Shown here: one piece after another, positions 1-13,795 of the stretch | How the letters are laid out: every line of letters begins with the position of its first letter | How positions within the stretch are numbered: the stretch's first letter is position 1 | NCBI GenBank assembly: GCA_008921705.1 | Contig: VFFE01006702.1 | Span: 942,097 to 1,006,096 of the forward strand | Reading direction: 5' to 3' | Source of the DNA: Burhinus oedicnemus | Lineage: Eukaryota > Chordata > Aves > Charadriiformes > Burhinidae | Length of the DNA: 64,000 bases | The notes under the pieces: model-generated | Databases searched by the model: none | What the model was told of the DNA's origin: nothing | What the model saw: only the letters and a program-made list of their open reading frames with translations | Translations under genes and position numbers: made by a program

Positions 1-3000
1 TTCATGGAGATGCTTCTCATGTCAGTGAGGAGAAATTAAGTGTTTGTTGTTACTGTTGCTCTATCTTCTGATTAAATAATCCAAGAGCTGTTTTGACACC
101 AGTGTGGCAGGTAAAACTGAATGTGAAAGAGGAGTTCGTGAAGCTAGTTTATGTTTTCTATGTACTAATTTATTAAAAATGTAAGATAATTCAGAAGCCC
201 TGCTTTTCACTGAGACTTCAGTTTGGTGAAACAAAAGTCCTGCAACCATGACATGGAGACTGTGGGTGTTTTTTTGAGTGTGCTTTGGTTTGTTGTTCCC
301 CCCCCCCCAAGACTTTATACAGCTGATTATAGAAGTATCTGAGGGATGGATCCAACTGAGACTCTTGTAAGTAACATAAGGACTTCACTTTGTCTGTAAC
401 AAGAGGTTTCTAGACACCTCTGGCCTAAAAGAAACTAGGAATGACTATAATTAGTTACAGTTTTTTTCCATTCAGGTAGCCAGAACCTGTCCCTACCCCC
501 CAAGGGAAACTGTATTTTTTTAAGTCTGAAGAGGTCATTCATGCAGTATGAGTTATTGTAACCAGGCATTTATGAAGGATTTTCAGGCTTGGTTGTTCTT
601 TTTCTTTAACAACAACAAAAAACCCACTCAGTCTCCATCAAATTCTACCAAAAAACTTTGAAGTATAAAGGATTCTAATTTCCATGAGACAGGGGAGCTG
701 TGGGAATGCACCAGTGCATGGAATGTTTGTACTCTTATTTTTCTCACAGAAAATAAGAATATACTGGAAATGCATTAGTGAAGCTGAAATATTCAGTCTT
801 CAACAAACTTGAGGTTGGGACTGAGGTCTAAAATGTGAAATTTTTTTTTTTTTTTTGTATTTTTGTGTGTAATGCATAATTAAACTGTGGAAGTCATCGT
901 CCTAGAATATTTGGGAGTCCAGGACCCTAATACTAAAAAAGGGATGGGACTGATTCATGAGTGGTATCTGTCAAGCACAGTGATTAGTGTAAAACTTAAT
1001 CCTCAGAGATTGTGAAGTGCTATTGACAGGTTTAGATGGGTGAAGAGTAGTCTGTACATACCTGGTTTTATACCTTTAGTGTCTTCCTCCAAGTATTTGT
1101 CACTGCTGGAGATAGCTAATGAAAAGAAGAAAGCCATTCTAGTTATGTGAGTCATTATTTATTACTGGTCCCGCTCATAAAAGCAGAGCTATCAATACTC
1201 ATAGTGTATGCAGTGGATTTCAGTTATTAAAATATAACCTCATTGTCCAAGATAAACTTTCCTCTTCACTTTGCAGACTTCCACATAGTTCAGAAGGTAA
1301 TAGTTGGATTTGAATTGTCTTTCCTTTTTGAGGTTTTCTTTTTTGGTGTTATTTTGGTGTTGGCTGAATTTCTGGAAGGAAAATGCATGCTTAGCTGTTG
1401 ACCTGAGAGTACATTGCAAACCTAGTGAGTTGGATTTTAGTTACTTGTTGTTCCTGAAGTACAAAAGGTATTATGAAAACGCAACATACACACACTGTCT
1501 CACAGTTTATGGTGTTCACGGTATCTTTTTGATGCAGCAGTGGTTTTAGGAGTGTTAAATGTGACCAAACAGCCCTATCATGAGAGTGAAGTAGGAGTGA
1601 GTTGAAAAGTATTGTGGTTAGTTTTTTCCTGTCTATATTCAGCCTGGCTGAAGAATGTTTCTGACAGGATAAACTTGAGTCATTTTGCAGACAACTGGCA
1701 AGGAGAATAATAAGGTGCTTTTGGCACTTCTCTCCTGGAAGAAACATAGAAACTGCCGTAAAAGCTTAATGCTGTAACAGGTGTGTGTCCAGTCTTCTAG
1801 CTGTAAATATGCTGGATTGCGTGTTGGCTTTGATTATGGTGAGATGAGGCTCGTTTGATAAATGGATTGATATATATATATGTGTCTGTATCTCACTCTT
1901 AAAAATAAAATAAAAAAAAAATTGGTATCCTTAAAAAAAAAAAGGTCAAACTTTGACTTTTAGATGCTGTATAAGCAACTAAAACAGAATTAACTTTATT
2001 TTCTTTCATTGATGTAATACCATTCTGGAAGCTTCTGTGAAGGTTTGGTCCTGCTTTCAAAACAAGGGACTGTCTGGATGAAAAAGCCTCTTAAAAAAAT
2101 CAGGATGCTTTTCAAATAAAAACTGGCTGAAAGGTATGGATAATTGTTTCTTTTTTTCCTAGAGGTACTGTTTCCTTTCTCTGTAGAGATAGGAAGCCAG
2201 GGTAGCTGAGCTGGTGAACTGCCAGAAGACAAGCTGTGTTGTTATAATAAATTGGTTTTTTCCTCTTTCCAGCTTTTGTAGGTGAAGAAGCTGTTCATAA
2301 TCCATGTAGTTAAATAAAACCCATCTGTGGACTTCTAGTGAAAATATGAGAAAGGGAGGGCGTAACCCAACAAATGTAGATAATATGTTATGAAATGTGT
2401 TAAGTACAACTCCCATCTCTGATATTTCATTATAGAATTTTGATAATTATTCAGGGCTGGTGGCTTTGCTAGGAAGCTGCAGTACTAATATGTCCATTAC
2501 TATAGAAAGCTGAGGCTACTTTTAGTCCTACTTTCTGTCTAAAAGTTGCAGACTGGTTTGCGCAGTTCGAGGAGGAAGATGAAATTAAATATGGGCAAAA
2601 GAAGAAAAGATGAGATAAGAACTAAAATGTATATTTCCTGCGGGTTATGATGTTAAATAATAAGAGATATTTTCTTGTGTCAAGCAGAACATACGTACTT
2701 GTGAAGCATTGTGGAGAAACCTTATGTGCGTGGCTTGTGTGAGCTAGAGGGAATCAATGGGAACTCATGAGTGGTATTTGTCCAACTGCTGAGATATGTG
2801 GATGCTTCTTTGCAGGATGGATTTTTTTTTTTTAATCAATTTCCTCTAGTTAGACTACTTGGCACTTTGGCCATATCGCATTAAGCTGATAGCAAAGATC
2901 GGTTGGCTAATGGAAACAATGATTAAGGGCTTGAATTTTCCTCAGGCTCCAGGGTGATAGTGAAACAGCTGCTGTTGCAGGCAGTGGAAAGTATGAATAA

Positions 3001-6000
3001 CTCTTGCCTGGGGTTGTATAACCAAAAGAATAATCGGATCAGAGACGAGGTTAAATCATTGTGACTTCTGTTAAAAACGCTGTTAGCCCATGCGTTTACG
3101 CCTCATTACAGCATATAATTTAAGGACACTAAATAGAGTTCACCTATTAGGCATGAATAGATGAAGCCTTCACATCAGGAGTCGGATATTTTTCTCTTGA
3201 GAAAGGAGTGAGGGAGAAGGTCATTTGCCTGAGAGGTGTATAAGTTTGAACAGATTTTTAAAGTTTTTTTCTTTGGTATATGCCAAGCAAACTTTAAAAG
3301 CAGTTTTAGTAACCTAGCCCATAGCAGATTAAGTGCAGTAATTCTTTGCAGGAGGTGATTTCAGGGGAGATTGTTCCTTAATTAACTACATGAGATGCAG
3401 CTATGTCTCTTGTTTCTTCCTTAGTAAGTTGTCGAAATAAAAGTCTGTTCTTATCAATATCAGACTGCAATGATGAAGGTTTCATCTCCCCTGCTGAAAA
3501 AAGTGAAAACCAAAAATTTCTATAGGAAGGGCAGGGGAAGCAGAAGATAGAATAAAATGCAGAACTGTGTTGGTTTTCAGCAATGTTAATTGAAGTGTAA
3601 GTTCATAAACAAAAATGGTTGCCTTGAATATCCAGGAAGTTATAATGGTTTCAGGAGTTTCTAATACTGATCTTTTTTCCCCTTCAATCAAAACAGATGT
3701 GTTCTTGCCATATAAACAAAGAAATTGAATGCATCTGGAAAGCTGTACTGTTAAGTACCTCAAAAGCTTTAAATGCCAGTGTTTTTTGTTACCAGTAGTA
3801 TTTCAACAGCAAAATTATCCTGAGGCATCTCTGATTAGGTCAGATGGTCATATGTCTATTCTGCTGGGCTTTTTTAATCGCAAGATATTGCCACTATCAG
3901 TTGAAGTAATTCAGCCCTTGTGTTGCTGTTAGGTGGCTGCTGCAGTGAAAGGGTTAGTTAATAGGAAGCTTCACAAACTTTGCAGACAGGCTATTTGACT
4001 GTTAAAAAGCTGTAATTGATTATATTGTAGTATGTTTGCAAATACAGGTTATAATGTATCACAGTATCTAATTTTCTCAGGCACGTTAAGGTAGTGACAT
4101 GCTACAGTATATTAGACATTAACCTTACCAAAGATGCGTGTGATTTAGGATAAAATCCAGACTATTCTGTGGCTCCTTTTATTATCCTGTTTAGTATATT
4201 TTTTTAAATGTCTTTGAAACTTACAGGTGCGCTTAGTATGTTCTTAGAAGTACAATAACTAATTGCAATTATATTGTTCTTCTGCTACTCACCCAGAATA
4301 TTCTTTGAAAATACTTTGAAATTATCTTCCATTCTTCCTTCCCTGACTCCAGTGGAAAATTTTGTTCTTTAAAGTTCACAAAAAATACCAGCCTGCTTCT
4401 GAACAACTGCTGTGGTTTTCTAAAGACTCCTGTGTTGGAGTGTAATTTTTTTTTTTTCCCTCCTGACTTTTGTTTTTCTCTTAGTCACAGAGCATGTAGC
4501 AGAAGAGTGATCAGAAGATGAACACTGTAAAATATATAACTTTTACTTGCCTATGATACTGTTGTCATACTATAAATAACTAGTCATTAAAAAAGCCCCA
4601 AAACATATGCTATGCTGGTTTACACAGTTTCGTCCTTATCTTCCTTCTAACTTTGCACTCCCTCAAGTAGTAGTTTTGGCATAATATAGTTGCATTTTTT
4701 TAATGATAGTAAATACTTCATTGCAGAAGTATTTTTCATTAAATTTCATCAAAATTATGGCTATATCGTCACTCAGGATGACAGTTCATGTACCTGTCAT
4801 AGCTGAAAAAACACCATAACAATTTAGAAAAATGTTTTGGGGACAACTGCCTTACTTTATGGAAATGACAGCTAAAGATAAAAAAAAAAATTACTAAAAT
4901 ACACATTCATGCTGCAAGTTTTTTAAAAAAACAAAACAAAAAACCCAAGGTAATATCTATATTTAGTTTCACCTATTAACCACCTTTGTCATTTAGAAGA
5001 TAAACTGGGTATCTTAGGTAAAATTTGGCACACGCATGGAGACTGAATTTTAAATATAAGCTATATTAAGTGCACCAGAATTATAGCTGACAACTTGCAG
5101 CAAAGAATGAGCAGAAATGCTCCAAGCTTCCGCCTTGCTTTTAGAAAACAGAAGCAGCAGAACTGAAAGCGAGAGGAGGAGGTTACTCCTGTTGTGTGGT
5201 GAGGGAAGTGTTGATGAGTTAGGCTACTGTGGAGGCATCCTGGCAACACCAGCCTTCCAGTCATGGAAGAGGCCATTCTTTCCGAGCAGCTGCTCTGTAT
5301 TCTAGTGCCCTTATCACTGAGGCAGGGACTCGCAGGGCTTTTGAAGGCTCTGAATTGGGCCAAGTAGCTAACAAGCCTGCAGCTGGATAGCTGCTGTGGG
5401 TTGTGAGTTGCTTCTGATAGCACAGTTCACAGTTTCTAAGAAATACACCTTAGAATTGTCATCAGATTTTGCAGCATTCATGGCATTAGGTTATGTGTAT
5501 GCCCCAGCTTATCCAGTGTTGTCAAACTATCATCGCATTCTGGTGTGAATGAACTGGGTTTGTGTGAGAGTGTTGCCCCTTTGTCTACTACGTTTTTTCC
5601 TTCCCTTCTGAAAATGCCAAGCATATTCTTAAAGCTGGTGACAATTCTGAGATCTGTGCATGTTCAATGGAAACAAAATTGAAATTGCCAGCTTCTTTCT
5701 TGGAAAACTCTGAAGAGCTGCCTTCTAGATACTGTAAATAACAGCAAATTTTAATTTACTAGCTGATAATAATAATACCTACTATAATAAACCTCTGACC
5801 CCATAGATCATGTAGTCCTGAAGGTGTGTTTGAAGCCTAAAAGATACACAAAATGTTTGCTAGTCACAGTGAAGTAATCAGTATAAAATTATGTGCAGCT
5901 GCTTAATTCTTATGCACTGCTGTGAGTCCATTTTCCCCCTCCATAATGCACAGAAGTTCAGGTGTTACAGAACACCACACTGATTTTGAAGCTTTTCTCT

Positions 6001-9000
6001 CTGAAAATGTTCTGAATTAGCTTTTTACTTAATAGCAGACTTTTGTTAAATTAAGAGTATTTTAGTGACTGTCTCATGGTAGGTTCCTGTGGAAGAAGTC
6101 AGTGCAGGAAGTAAACAAATACTGAACAGTCAAGTCCCATTGTAATTTGCAATACAAGGGTAATGAAGGAGAGTCTTGTATGATTATATAGCTGGGACCT
6201 GAACTGATGCTATTTAGAGTGTCCTTTGGTCTGGGAAACAGATGATGACACTGGTGTCTATTTTTTGAGGGGTGTTTCTTTACCACAGTTAATCAGCTAT
6301 TGAAGTTATTTGTAGTAGATCCATTCTTTTAAATGCCATTGTGAGTAATGAAACAGAAGGCACGTGATGCTTTAAAAAGTAAAGTCTAATATCACTTCTA
6401 AATAAATAAATTTTAAAAATCCTAGATTATAGGGCAACCAGATGAAATCATAAGACAACTTCTGATCACTTAATTGTTGATAGTGAATTGGAAAGTAGAA
6501 GTTACTTAAATCTGTGCACCTGTGCTGTCTTTGCTTCTGTGTCTCCCATTCCAAGACTAAACCTGGTTTAAACTCCCACAGTGTTTGGGACCTATAGTTT
6601 AACCATAATTACTAGGAGAGCAGTTGCCCCATCGTCTTATCCTTAAAAATTGCCCAAGTATAAGCTTCAAGTATGTGGTAAGGGATCCTGTAAAAGCCAA
6701 GTAACAGGAGAACAAAAGCCAGCTGCAACACCTCAGTGCTTTAAAACTGCAATGCAATACAGTCACTCACAGATAAGCTATCAGCAGTTTGCGCTAATGT
6801 GGTCCAAAAGCTGTGGTAGTGTCAACAGAGGAGCTGAGGTCCCTCTTCAGGCCCCTGCGCACCAGGGCAGCTCTGGCAGGAGAATCTGCTGCTTGTGGCA
6901 CTGAGGAATTGGCACAGCGCTGGGAACAGTTAGGCTGAGTGGTGGTGTTAGCTTGGAAGGTCAGCCATGTTCTTGCTGAACAGTTGGACATGTCTAATAG
7001 GAGTAAAGTCTAGGAAGACTGAGAAGTTAGCTTTGTGACAGACCATGAGGGTTTGGGGAGAAACAGTAGTTGTATCTATAAATCTAAGACCAAAGAATGA
7101 CCACAAGCAAGTAAGTGCTGAAAAGTCCTAACGTGTCAACCCAACCAGGTTGCCTTAAATCTTGAAGTGAATAATCTTATTTTTAATACATTAGATGTGA
7201 GGCACCGAAGTTTACTACTGAACAGACAAATCTGGCTGTATTTATTTTATAGTATATTGGAGCCTCACCTATGTCAGACAGAAAAGGAATTATTCTAATT
7301 GCTACATCCTGCAGTTGCATTTAATTACAGATGAAACAGTGTGCAGTAGAGAAATTTAAAAGATAAGCATTAATACTTTAGTGGTGTGGGGTGGTTTGTT
7401 CAGATTTTTTTCCTCTCCCCTATAAGGAATAACATACCCTGGAAAGTTTTGTTATTGCAAGCTGATTTATCTTTAATGTAACTGGTAGTGCCTCAAAACA
7501 GGCAACTGGCTCTCTGTGGTAGTTGACAATGAGGCTTCTCTTGTAAATTCACAAGACCTTGGCTTCCTAAGGGAACTGCTGGTAAGATTTTTTTTTTTTC
7601 TTCCTTTTTCCAGCATACTTAATCTTTTAATGTATTTGCACATTATTGTTTTATCTCTCTTCCCCTCCTTTCCCACATCCCTCCAACCCCGCTTGTTTTA
7701 AGTATCGCTTTTTTTGCTGACTGTTCTGGTTAGTGCTTTGCATTGCATATTGTCTTATTTGAAGACTGCAATTATTTTGCATTTAAATTTGCAAAAACCT
7801 TGCTGTAACATTTAGGTTGCATAATGTAGAACTGGAAATGCTTGTTGTAAGCTCTTTTTTACTCTGCTTGGCAGGTTTGAAATGTCAGCTAAAATTTTCT
7901 GAGTTTGCTTTAGAAACAAGCAAGGTAATGCTTTCCTTAGAGATTGTCAGAATCAAATGACTTTGAGAAGTGACCAGGCTGTGGTGGTTAAAAATACAGT
8001 GTTTACAAAACTCTGACTCCTAAAAGAGTATTGGTTAATCATGCACAGACTGTTTTTGTGAAGAACACCTGAGCACATTAGTGTGTTTTCCTCATAGTGA
8101 AACTTGTGAAATAAAACACTTTATCTCCAAGCTTTTTGCAGAAGCAGTTCAATCAAAACCCAATTCATCTGGAAAAAATGATAAGCCTTAACTGTTCACA
8201 TGGGAAAGATGTATTTATTTCTGTATTTACTCAAAGGGTAAGTATACAACAGTAGTCTTTACTTTGACTAGGACGTTATTGTTGCAGTAACTTAATGAAG
8301 TTCTTCAGAAATACCTTGGAGAGTGGCATTAATAGCAAACAGACTAAGAATAGCTCAGGGCAGCGCCCTGAAGGGAGCTGTCAGCCTTTCTTCCTTGGAC
8401 CGAGAAAAGGCTTTGTGGTTGTATTTTCCAAAATAGGGTTTTGGGGACTACAGGAACAAGTACACAAGAAATCTGAAAGCGCTAGAGAAACCTGAGAAAT
8501 TACATCCATGTTTAATATCACACTGAAATGTCTTTATTTTTTAACCTTCATTGGGAAACGGGAACAATTTTATAACACTGAAAACCTATTTTGATAGCAG
8601 TGTTTCGCTTACATGTGTGATAACCTATGTTCTACAACTGATAAAAATGAATAGAGCATGGAGTGTAAACACTTCAAGTAATTTCAAATTGGGGCTTAAT
8701 GGAAGTCCAGCAGAACTTGCCTGAAGCAAGGACTGTAATGCTCTCATCAGAATGAAACTTGCAAGTCATACTCAAGCCATGAGAAATGTGAGCAGTGCTT
8801 TGTCAGACTGTCTGGGAAGGGAGGAATTGAGTAATTGATTGCCCTTTTAAGCAGGAAAGAATGTCTGGTGGGAGAAATCAACCTGTTACCTTTTCAGTTG
8901 CACAGAGGCAGCAACCCAGATATAAGTAATGTGAAACAATGTTACATGCAGTTTCACTATACCCAGAGCTTATCTGCATACTAAACAAAATTAAGTTCCT

Positions 9001-11579
9001 TTAAATTTTGTAATGAAAATGGGAGGAGGTGAGGGTCCTGGGAACTACTTTGAAGACTCATTTGTTTAAGTGGTACCCTCCTGACTTGGGCTTGGTCAGA
9101 CAGAGTAACCAGAACTTTGATCAGGTACTGAAGTCAGCCTCACTGGTGTGTGCTGTGTCGAACTGACACCACAAGGGATTTTAGAAACCAGTTGGGCAGG
9201 TAATTTCAGGGAACTTGTAATATTTCACAGTCCCTCTATGTAAATAAACTCTTTGTGACTTCCAAGAAAAGAACAAACTCTTAATAGAAGAGGCAAGTAT
9301 TCAGAGAGGCTTGTTCTAAATTTCCTTTAAAAAAAGAAAAAAAAAAAATCTGTTTCCTAGGGCATCTATGGCTGGAGTTCTAGTAAATAGGGATATATAG
9401 GAAATGGAGTGAAAAATATGCATACGGCTTGGTTTTTTTGTAATATTTTTGGGGAAAGATAAGCATTAAAAATAAGCATTTAGATTTCTTTTCAAAATTT
9501 TTAAACAAAAATTATGCCCCCACCCCCCGTCCTCAGCCTACTCTTTCCCAGTTTCTCAAGGCTTCTCTCAGAGGATTTGCCAGAGGTGGTTTCCTCAGAG
9601 ATGCCCCTCTTAAGAGGCCAAGTAAACTTCTTGCTGTGTGGAACATCATTTTCACCTAAATCTTGAATTAGGCCAGTGTTTACAATCCTCACCCATCTAT
9701 AGAGAAGCAAGAAGAATTGTTTGGGAAACTCCAGTTCTGTTTATGACTGTGCCTATAGGTTTGGGTTTCAAATGTATATACTTGACTGTTTTTCCTTTCC
9801 CACATACACACTGATAGAGGATAATTGTCTAGCTATTTAAACACAGTAGCCCTTTCTGGGTTAATGGAACGGCATTGCATCTGCTGACAGCTCTGCTGTT
9901 TGCAGCTTCTTCTTGCAAAAACTGTGTTTTCACTGGAGCCTACCAGCCTCCGGCTTTTGAGGTTGCCATAAAGTCAAATTGCTGTAACCTGTTCTCATAG
10001 TCTGACCTTCAGTTGTATTGAACAGGTAACCATATGTATTGGTAGCTTTTGGTTTGGTTTTTTTGTTTGTTTGTTTTTTTTGTGTCATTTTGGCAGCAAC
10101 ATTGAAACAGCGATAAATCCCTTCTAAGAGAAGCTTACGGATAAGGACTTGATCCTCCTTTCATTTAGGAAAGTGGCAATGTTATGGCATTAACTTTAAC
10201 TGGGAACAGAATCAAGACATAAAATAGTGATGTCAGGATCAGGACAGGCAAGAGAGGATAAAGCGGACTATTAAAGGATGTACTAAGTCTAGTTACATGT
10301 TGAAGTAGAACTGTGTGTAAGCCTGGAGTAACTTGTTTAGGAAAACAAGTGTGTGCATGTTTGCTGTGATGGCAGTTATTCTGGGTATAGGAGTGCATGA
10401 GTTAACAAAATCATATTTGATAGAATGGAGTCACTAAAACATTCTGTTTGCTTTTAAAGAGAGTCTCAAAGATTCACAATTGGAAACTAGACAATGAGAA
10501 TATACTACTTTACATACAGTGCAGACTTTGGGAAATGTTTTCCAGGAAAGTTGAGCACAGCTGTGAATCACTTATGGAAAACCCAGTGGAATGAATTAGT
10601 CAAAGAAATATTTGAGTGACCACCCTTTGCCGTCTGCTATCAGGAAATAGTGCAGCTTTCCATGATTTTATACAAATCATGTGGTGTAAATAAGAAAAGC
10701 TATAGTTTGAATAGCAAGCAATTATAGTTCTGCTTTTTGACTTTCTCATAGATTTCTAAAAATGCTTATTTTGAAATAAATAGGAAACAATATCAGACAA
10801 AAGGTGTGGGTATTTTGGGGAAAATCTTCAAATTTCTAAGATGCTCAGGGAATGTCTCTACTTTCTTCTCTGTACTAGCCCCTGTGTTTTCTAGCTGGCA
10901 TAATTTAAAAGGGGGGGTGGTTTTCACACTCTCTTCTGAAACTGTTTCTTGTCTTCTGTCCTTTGACTGTCAGGCTTTTACTTTCAGGGTAACAACTAAG
11001 CAAAGTCAAAGACTGCACAATTGAGACAACTTCACTATAGAAATGAAGGCTTCTGCATCGGTACTCCACAAGTTATGTATTTGACAATGTACGTACACTG
11101 CAGTATTGATTACTGTTGTTCAGAGAACCAATGGAAAAGACCAGTTAAGTCTAGTGGAATAGGTTGAATATTTTGTTATTTAGTAAGTGCTGCTGCATTC
11201 ACTTTTCCTGTTCAGCTGTACTGAACCGTGTCTCGCTAACTTACTGGGCTATTTTTGAAAGAGGGCAATGTAAAGGAATGGAACTTGGGCAACTTGAACT
11301 TTTAATTTCTTTGGAAAGTGGGTGAATGCCTCATATTCAGTTAAATACATCTGAAGAAATTTAGTGACAAGAAAGGGCTTTGAGAAGTTAATCCTTAGCT
11401 GTACAAGATACCATTGAGTTGAACGCTGTCTCCCCCTGCTCTGTATACAGAACTAAGCTTAACCTATCACTACACTTCTCCATCCATTTGGATTCTTTTT
11501 TTCTCCTCAATTTTTGTCCACTTTACCATACCCCAGATAGCCAGTCGTAATTCTTTCCGTCACTTCTGGCCTTTGTGCT
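1..11579 (+). other. RCAN1: Presumed upstream intron of RCAN1 long isoform, distal part
   Basis: AT-rich, CpG-poor sequence with no exon I can support. By position it is the large intron that, in known vertebrate RCAN1 genes, separates the RCAN1.1 first exon from the internal RCAN1.4 promoter; this is inference, because the RCAN1.1 first exon is not in the window. Contents are simple tracts: a run of 11 C at 298-308, 16 T at 841-856, A-rich stretches near 1906-1941 and 9329-9349, and a T/G-rich run near 10053-10085. Open frames are short, overlap on both strands and resemble no family I know. Confidence 0.5.
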
Positions 11580-12160
11580 CTCATTGCATGGCCAGTAGGT
11601 TGACAGAGGTGATTCTGCCCCTCTACTCCACTCTTGTGAGACCCCACCTGGAGTACTGCATCCAACTCTGGGCCCCCCAACATAAGAAGGACATGGACCT
11701 ATTGGAGCAAGTCCAGAGGAGGGCCATGAAGATGGTCAAAGGGCTGGAGCACCTCTCCTACGAAGACAGGCTGAGAGAATTGGGGTTGTTCAGCCTGGAG
11801 AAGAGAAGGCTCTAGGGAGACCTTATAGTGGCCTTCCAGTACTTAAAGGGGGCCTACAGAACAGGTGAAGAGGGACTCTTCACCGGGGAGTGTAGTGATA
11901 GGATGAGGGGTAACAGCTTTAAACTGAAAGAGGGTAGATCTAGACTAGATATTAGGAAGAAATTGTCTACTCTCTGGGTGGTGAGACTGAAACAGGTTGC
12001 TCAGGGAAGTTGTGGATGCCCCATCCCTGGAATTGTTCAAGGCCAGGTTGGATGGGCTTTGAGCAACCTGGTCTAGTGGAAGGTGTCTATGCCCATGGCA
12101 GGGGGATTGGAACTAGATGATCTTTAAGGTCCCTTCCAACTCTAACCATTCTATGATTCG
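11580..12160 (+). mobile_element. CR1 LINE fragment, 3' end, sense orientation
   Basis: Translation gives the typical C-terminal part of the CR1 reverse transcriptase: [15 protein letters not shown], then [20 protein letters not shown] and [18 protein letters not shown] directly after that last motif interrupts the frame, and the reading continues as GDLIVAFQYLKG. The 3' part carries the usual CR1 wording (TTGGAACTAGATGATCTTTA, CCCTTCCAACTCTAACC) and stops at ATTCTATGATTCG. The copy is 5'-truncated and contains stops, so it is dead. It inserted in the same orientation as RCAN1. The 5' edge is uncertain by a few tens of bases. Confidence 0.93.
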
Positions 12161-13770
12161 TAAAGCCAAAAGCGTGCATGCCAGTATACTTTTCAGGTTC
12201 ACATTGCTTGCTCAGTATGCGTTTCAGCCTTTATGTGCAAGTTACGTGGTCCTTCTAAATTATCCTTAGTCCTCACTCATTCTTGTTTTGAGCTCTGGAA
12301 ACTCCTGGAAAACCAAGACAATATTTTTCCTAGGGTAACTTCAGTGATTTTTATTTTAAAAATTTTGTTATAGTCTGTGAATTAAGTGAGCCCCTAAAGG
12401 TTACAAATTCCTTTGTACATGTCTTACTTTGTATTTGTGTCCTTGGCTGTCACCTTCTACAAAGTTCTGGATTCTCTCTTCTTTACATCCTGTGGCATAT
12501 GCTGATACTTGTTCTAGCTTGTCTGGAGGCCCACATAAGCTGCCTGGCTGGCTTCTGCCAATCAAAATAGCTGACAACAGAGTTCTGCATGCTTCTTCCT
12601 TGGTCTTCCTACCGTGCCCAGTCCTTGATATTTTCACGCAACTCTTTATCACAAGTGCTGTTCTTTAACCCTTTATCCCAGTATCATACTTGATTGAAAC
12701 TTGCCAAGAGGCTCAAGACAGTACATTTTTTACCTGCTGTCTGACTTTGAGAAAGCTCTCCCTATCGCTTTAAGGGATTTTTCTTCAGTGGATTTATACT
12801 TGCATGAAGGAGCTCTTTCAAAGTAAAACACAATAAACAATGCCTTTTTTTCCAGATCATTCTTTAAAGGATTAAGTAATGTCCTGAGGAGATTATCCCT
12901 GAATGATGTCTGAATATACAGTTATAGGCTCTTAGTAATCCTCCAAATGAACATAGAGTGCTCCTCAGAAATTCCTAATGTTTTAGGATGCTATTTGCTA
13001 ATGACTGTTTTCTGCTTTCCAGGTGAGAACAAACTTTATGGGTTTTCTAACATACTTCCTAGGTATGCAGCAGTCATAAACATTCTTTGCTCTGTTCTTG
13101 TGTTTTCCAGAGAGACACCAGCTGCTCTGGACTGAATGGTTTGTAGCTCCTAAGTGCAGGATGGCTTTGAGGTATAAATGGGCAGGAAGGAATTCTAGTG
13201 CTGACAGGCTTACAGGTGGTATTGCATGAATTGGTGACAACTGAGTGTCATGGTTGCTCAGTTCAGGTTAACACTTTTGTTCTGAAATGTCACCTCTTTA
13301 ACAAAGCAGAGAAGCTTCTTGGAGATTTTTTCTTAAGAGGGCTTTGTTCTTTCCTCAGCAGGTTTATTTGTGATCAGTTTAAGATGCTGGTTTGCACAGG
13401 TGTTAGAGTATTTGAATAGCTTCTGTTTGTATAAGCTGTCCATACAGACTGACAGAGTGCTATGCAGTTATTTACTTGTTGTGACTTCATCTCGTATTAA
13501 AAATATTTTTCTTAGCGAAACAAACTTAATAAAACTTCTAAAATACTCTCAGCATATAAAGTCCTAAGATACTTAATTTTTTTTTTTAGAAGTCCACTAT
13601 TCTATTTAGTCACTGCAATTTTGCAAACTTTTGGATGCTAGTTTTTAGCACTTAGAAGTCACTTTTCCAGGTGGAATGATGTTGCTAATATGAATAGAAA
13701 AATAGTTGCTAGTAAAAGTGCCATATGAACATGTTTGTTTCTTTCCAGAATACTTGAATGAGGGCAAAAC

Positions 13771-13795
13771 TGTAATCCATTTACTATGGATTACA
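13771..13795. repeat. Perfect inverted repeat with paired TAATCC motifs
   Basis: TGTAATCCAT, a 5-base spacer (TTACT), then ATGGATTACA form perfect 10-bp arms. Each arm carries TAATCC/GGATTA, the known core for K50 homeodomain proteins (OTX, CRX, PITX class). The repeat is seen directly; any role in binding is inference. Confidence 0.6.

Noticed and set aside
13174..13179. TATAAA inside GAGGTATAAATGGGC, a possible promoter
   Set aside because: Isolated TATA-like hexamer in AT-rich intron, with no downstream exon or motif cluster.
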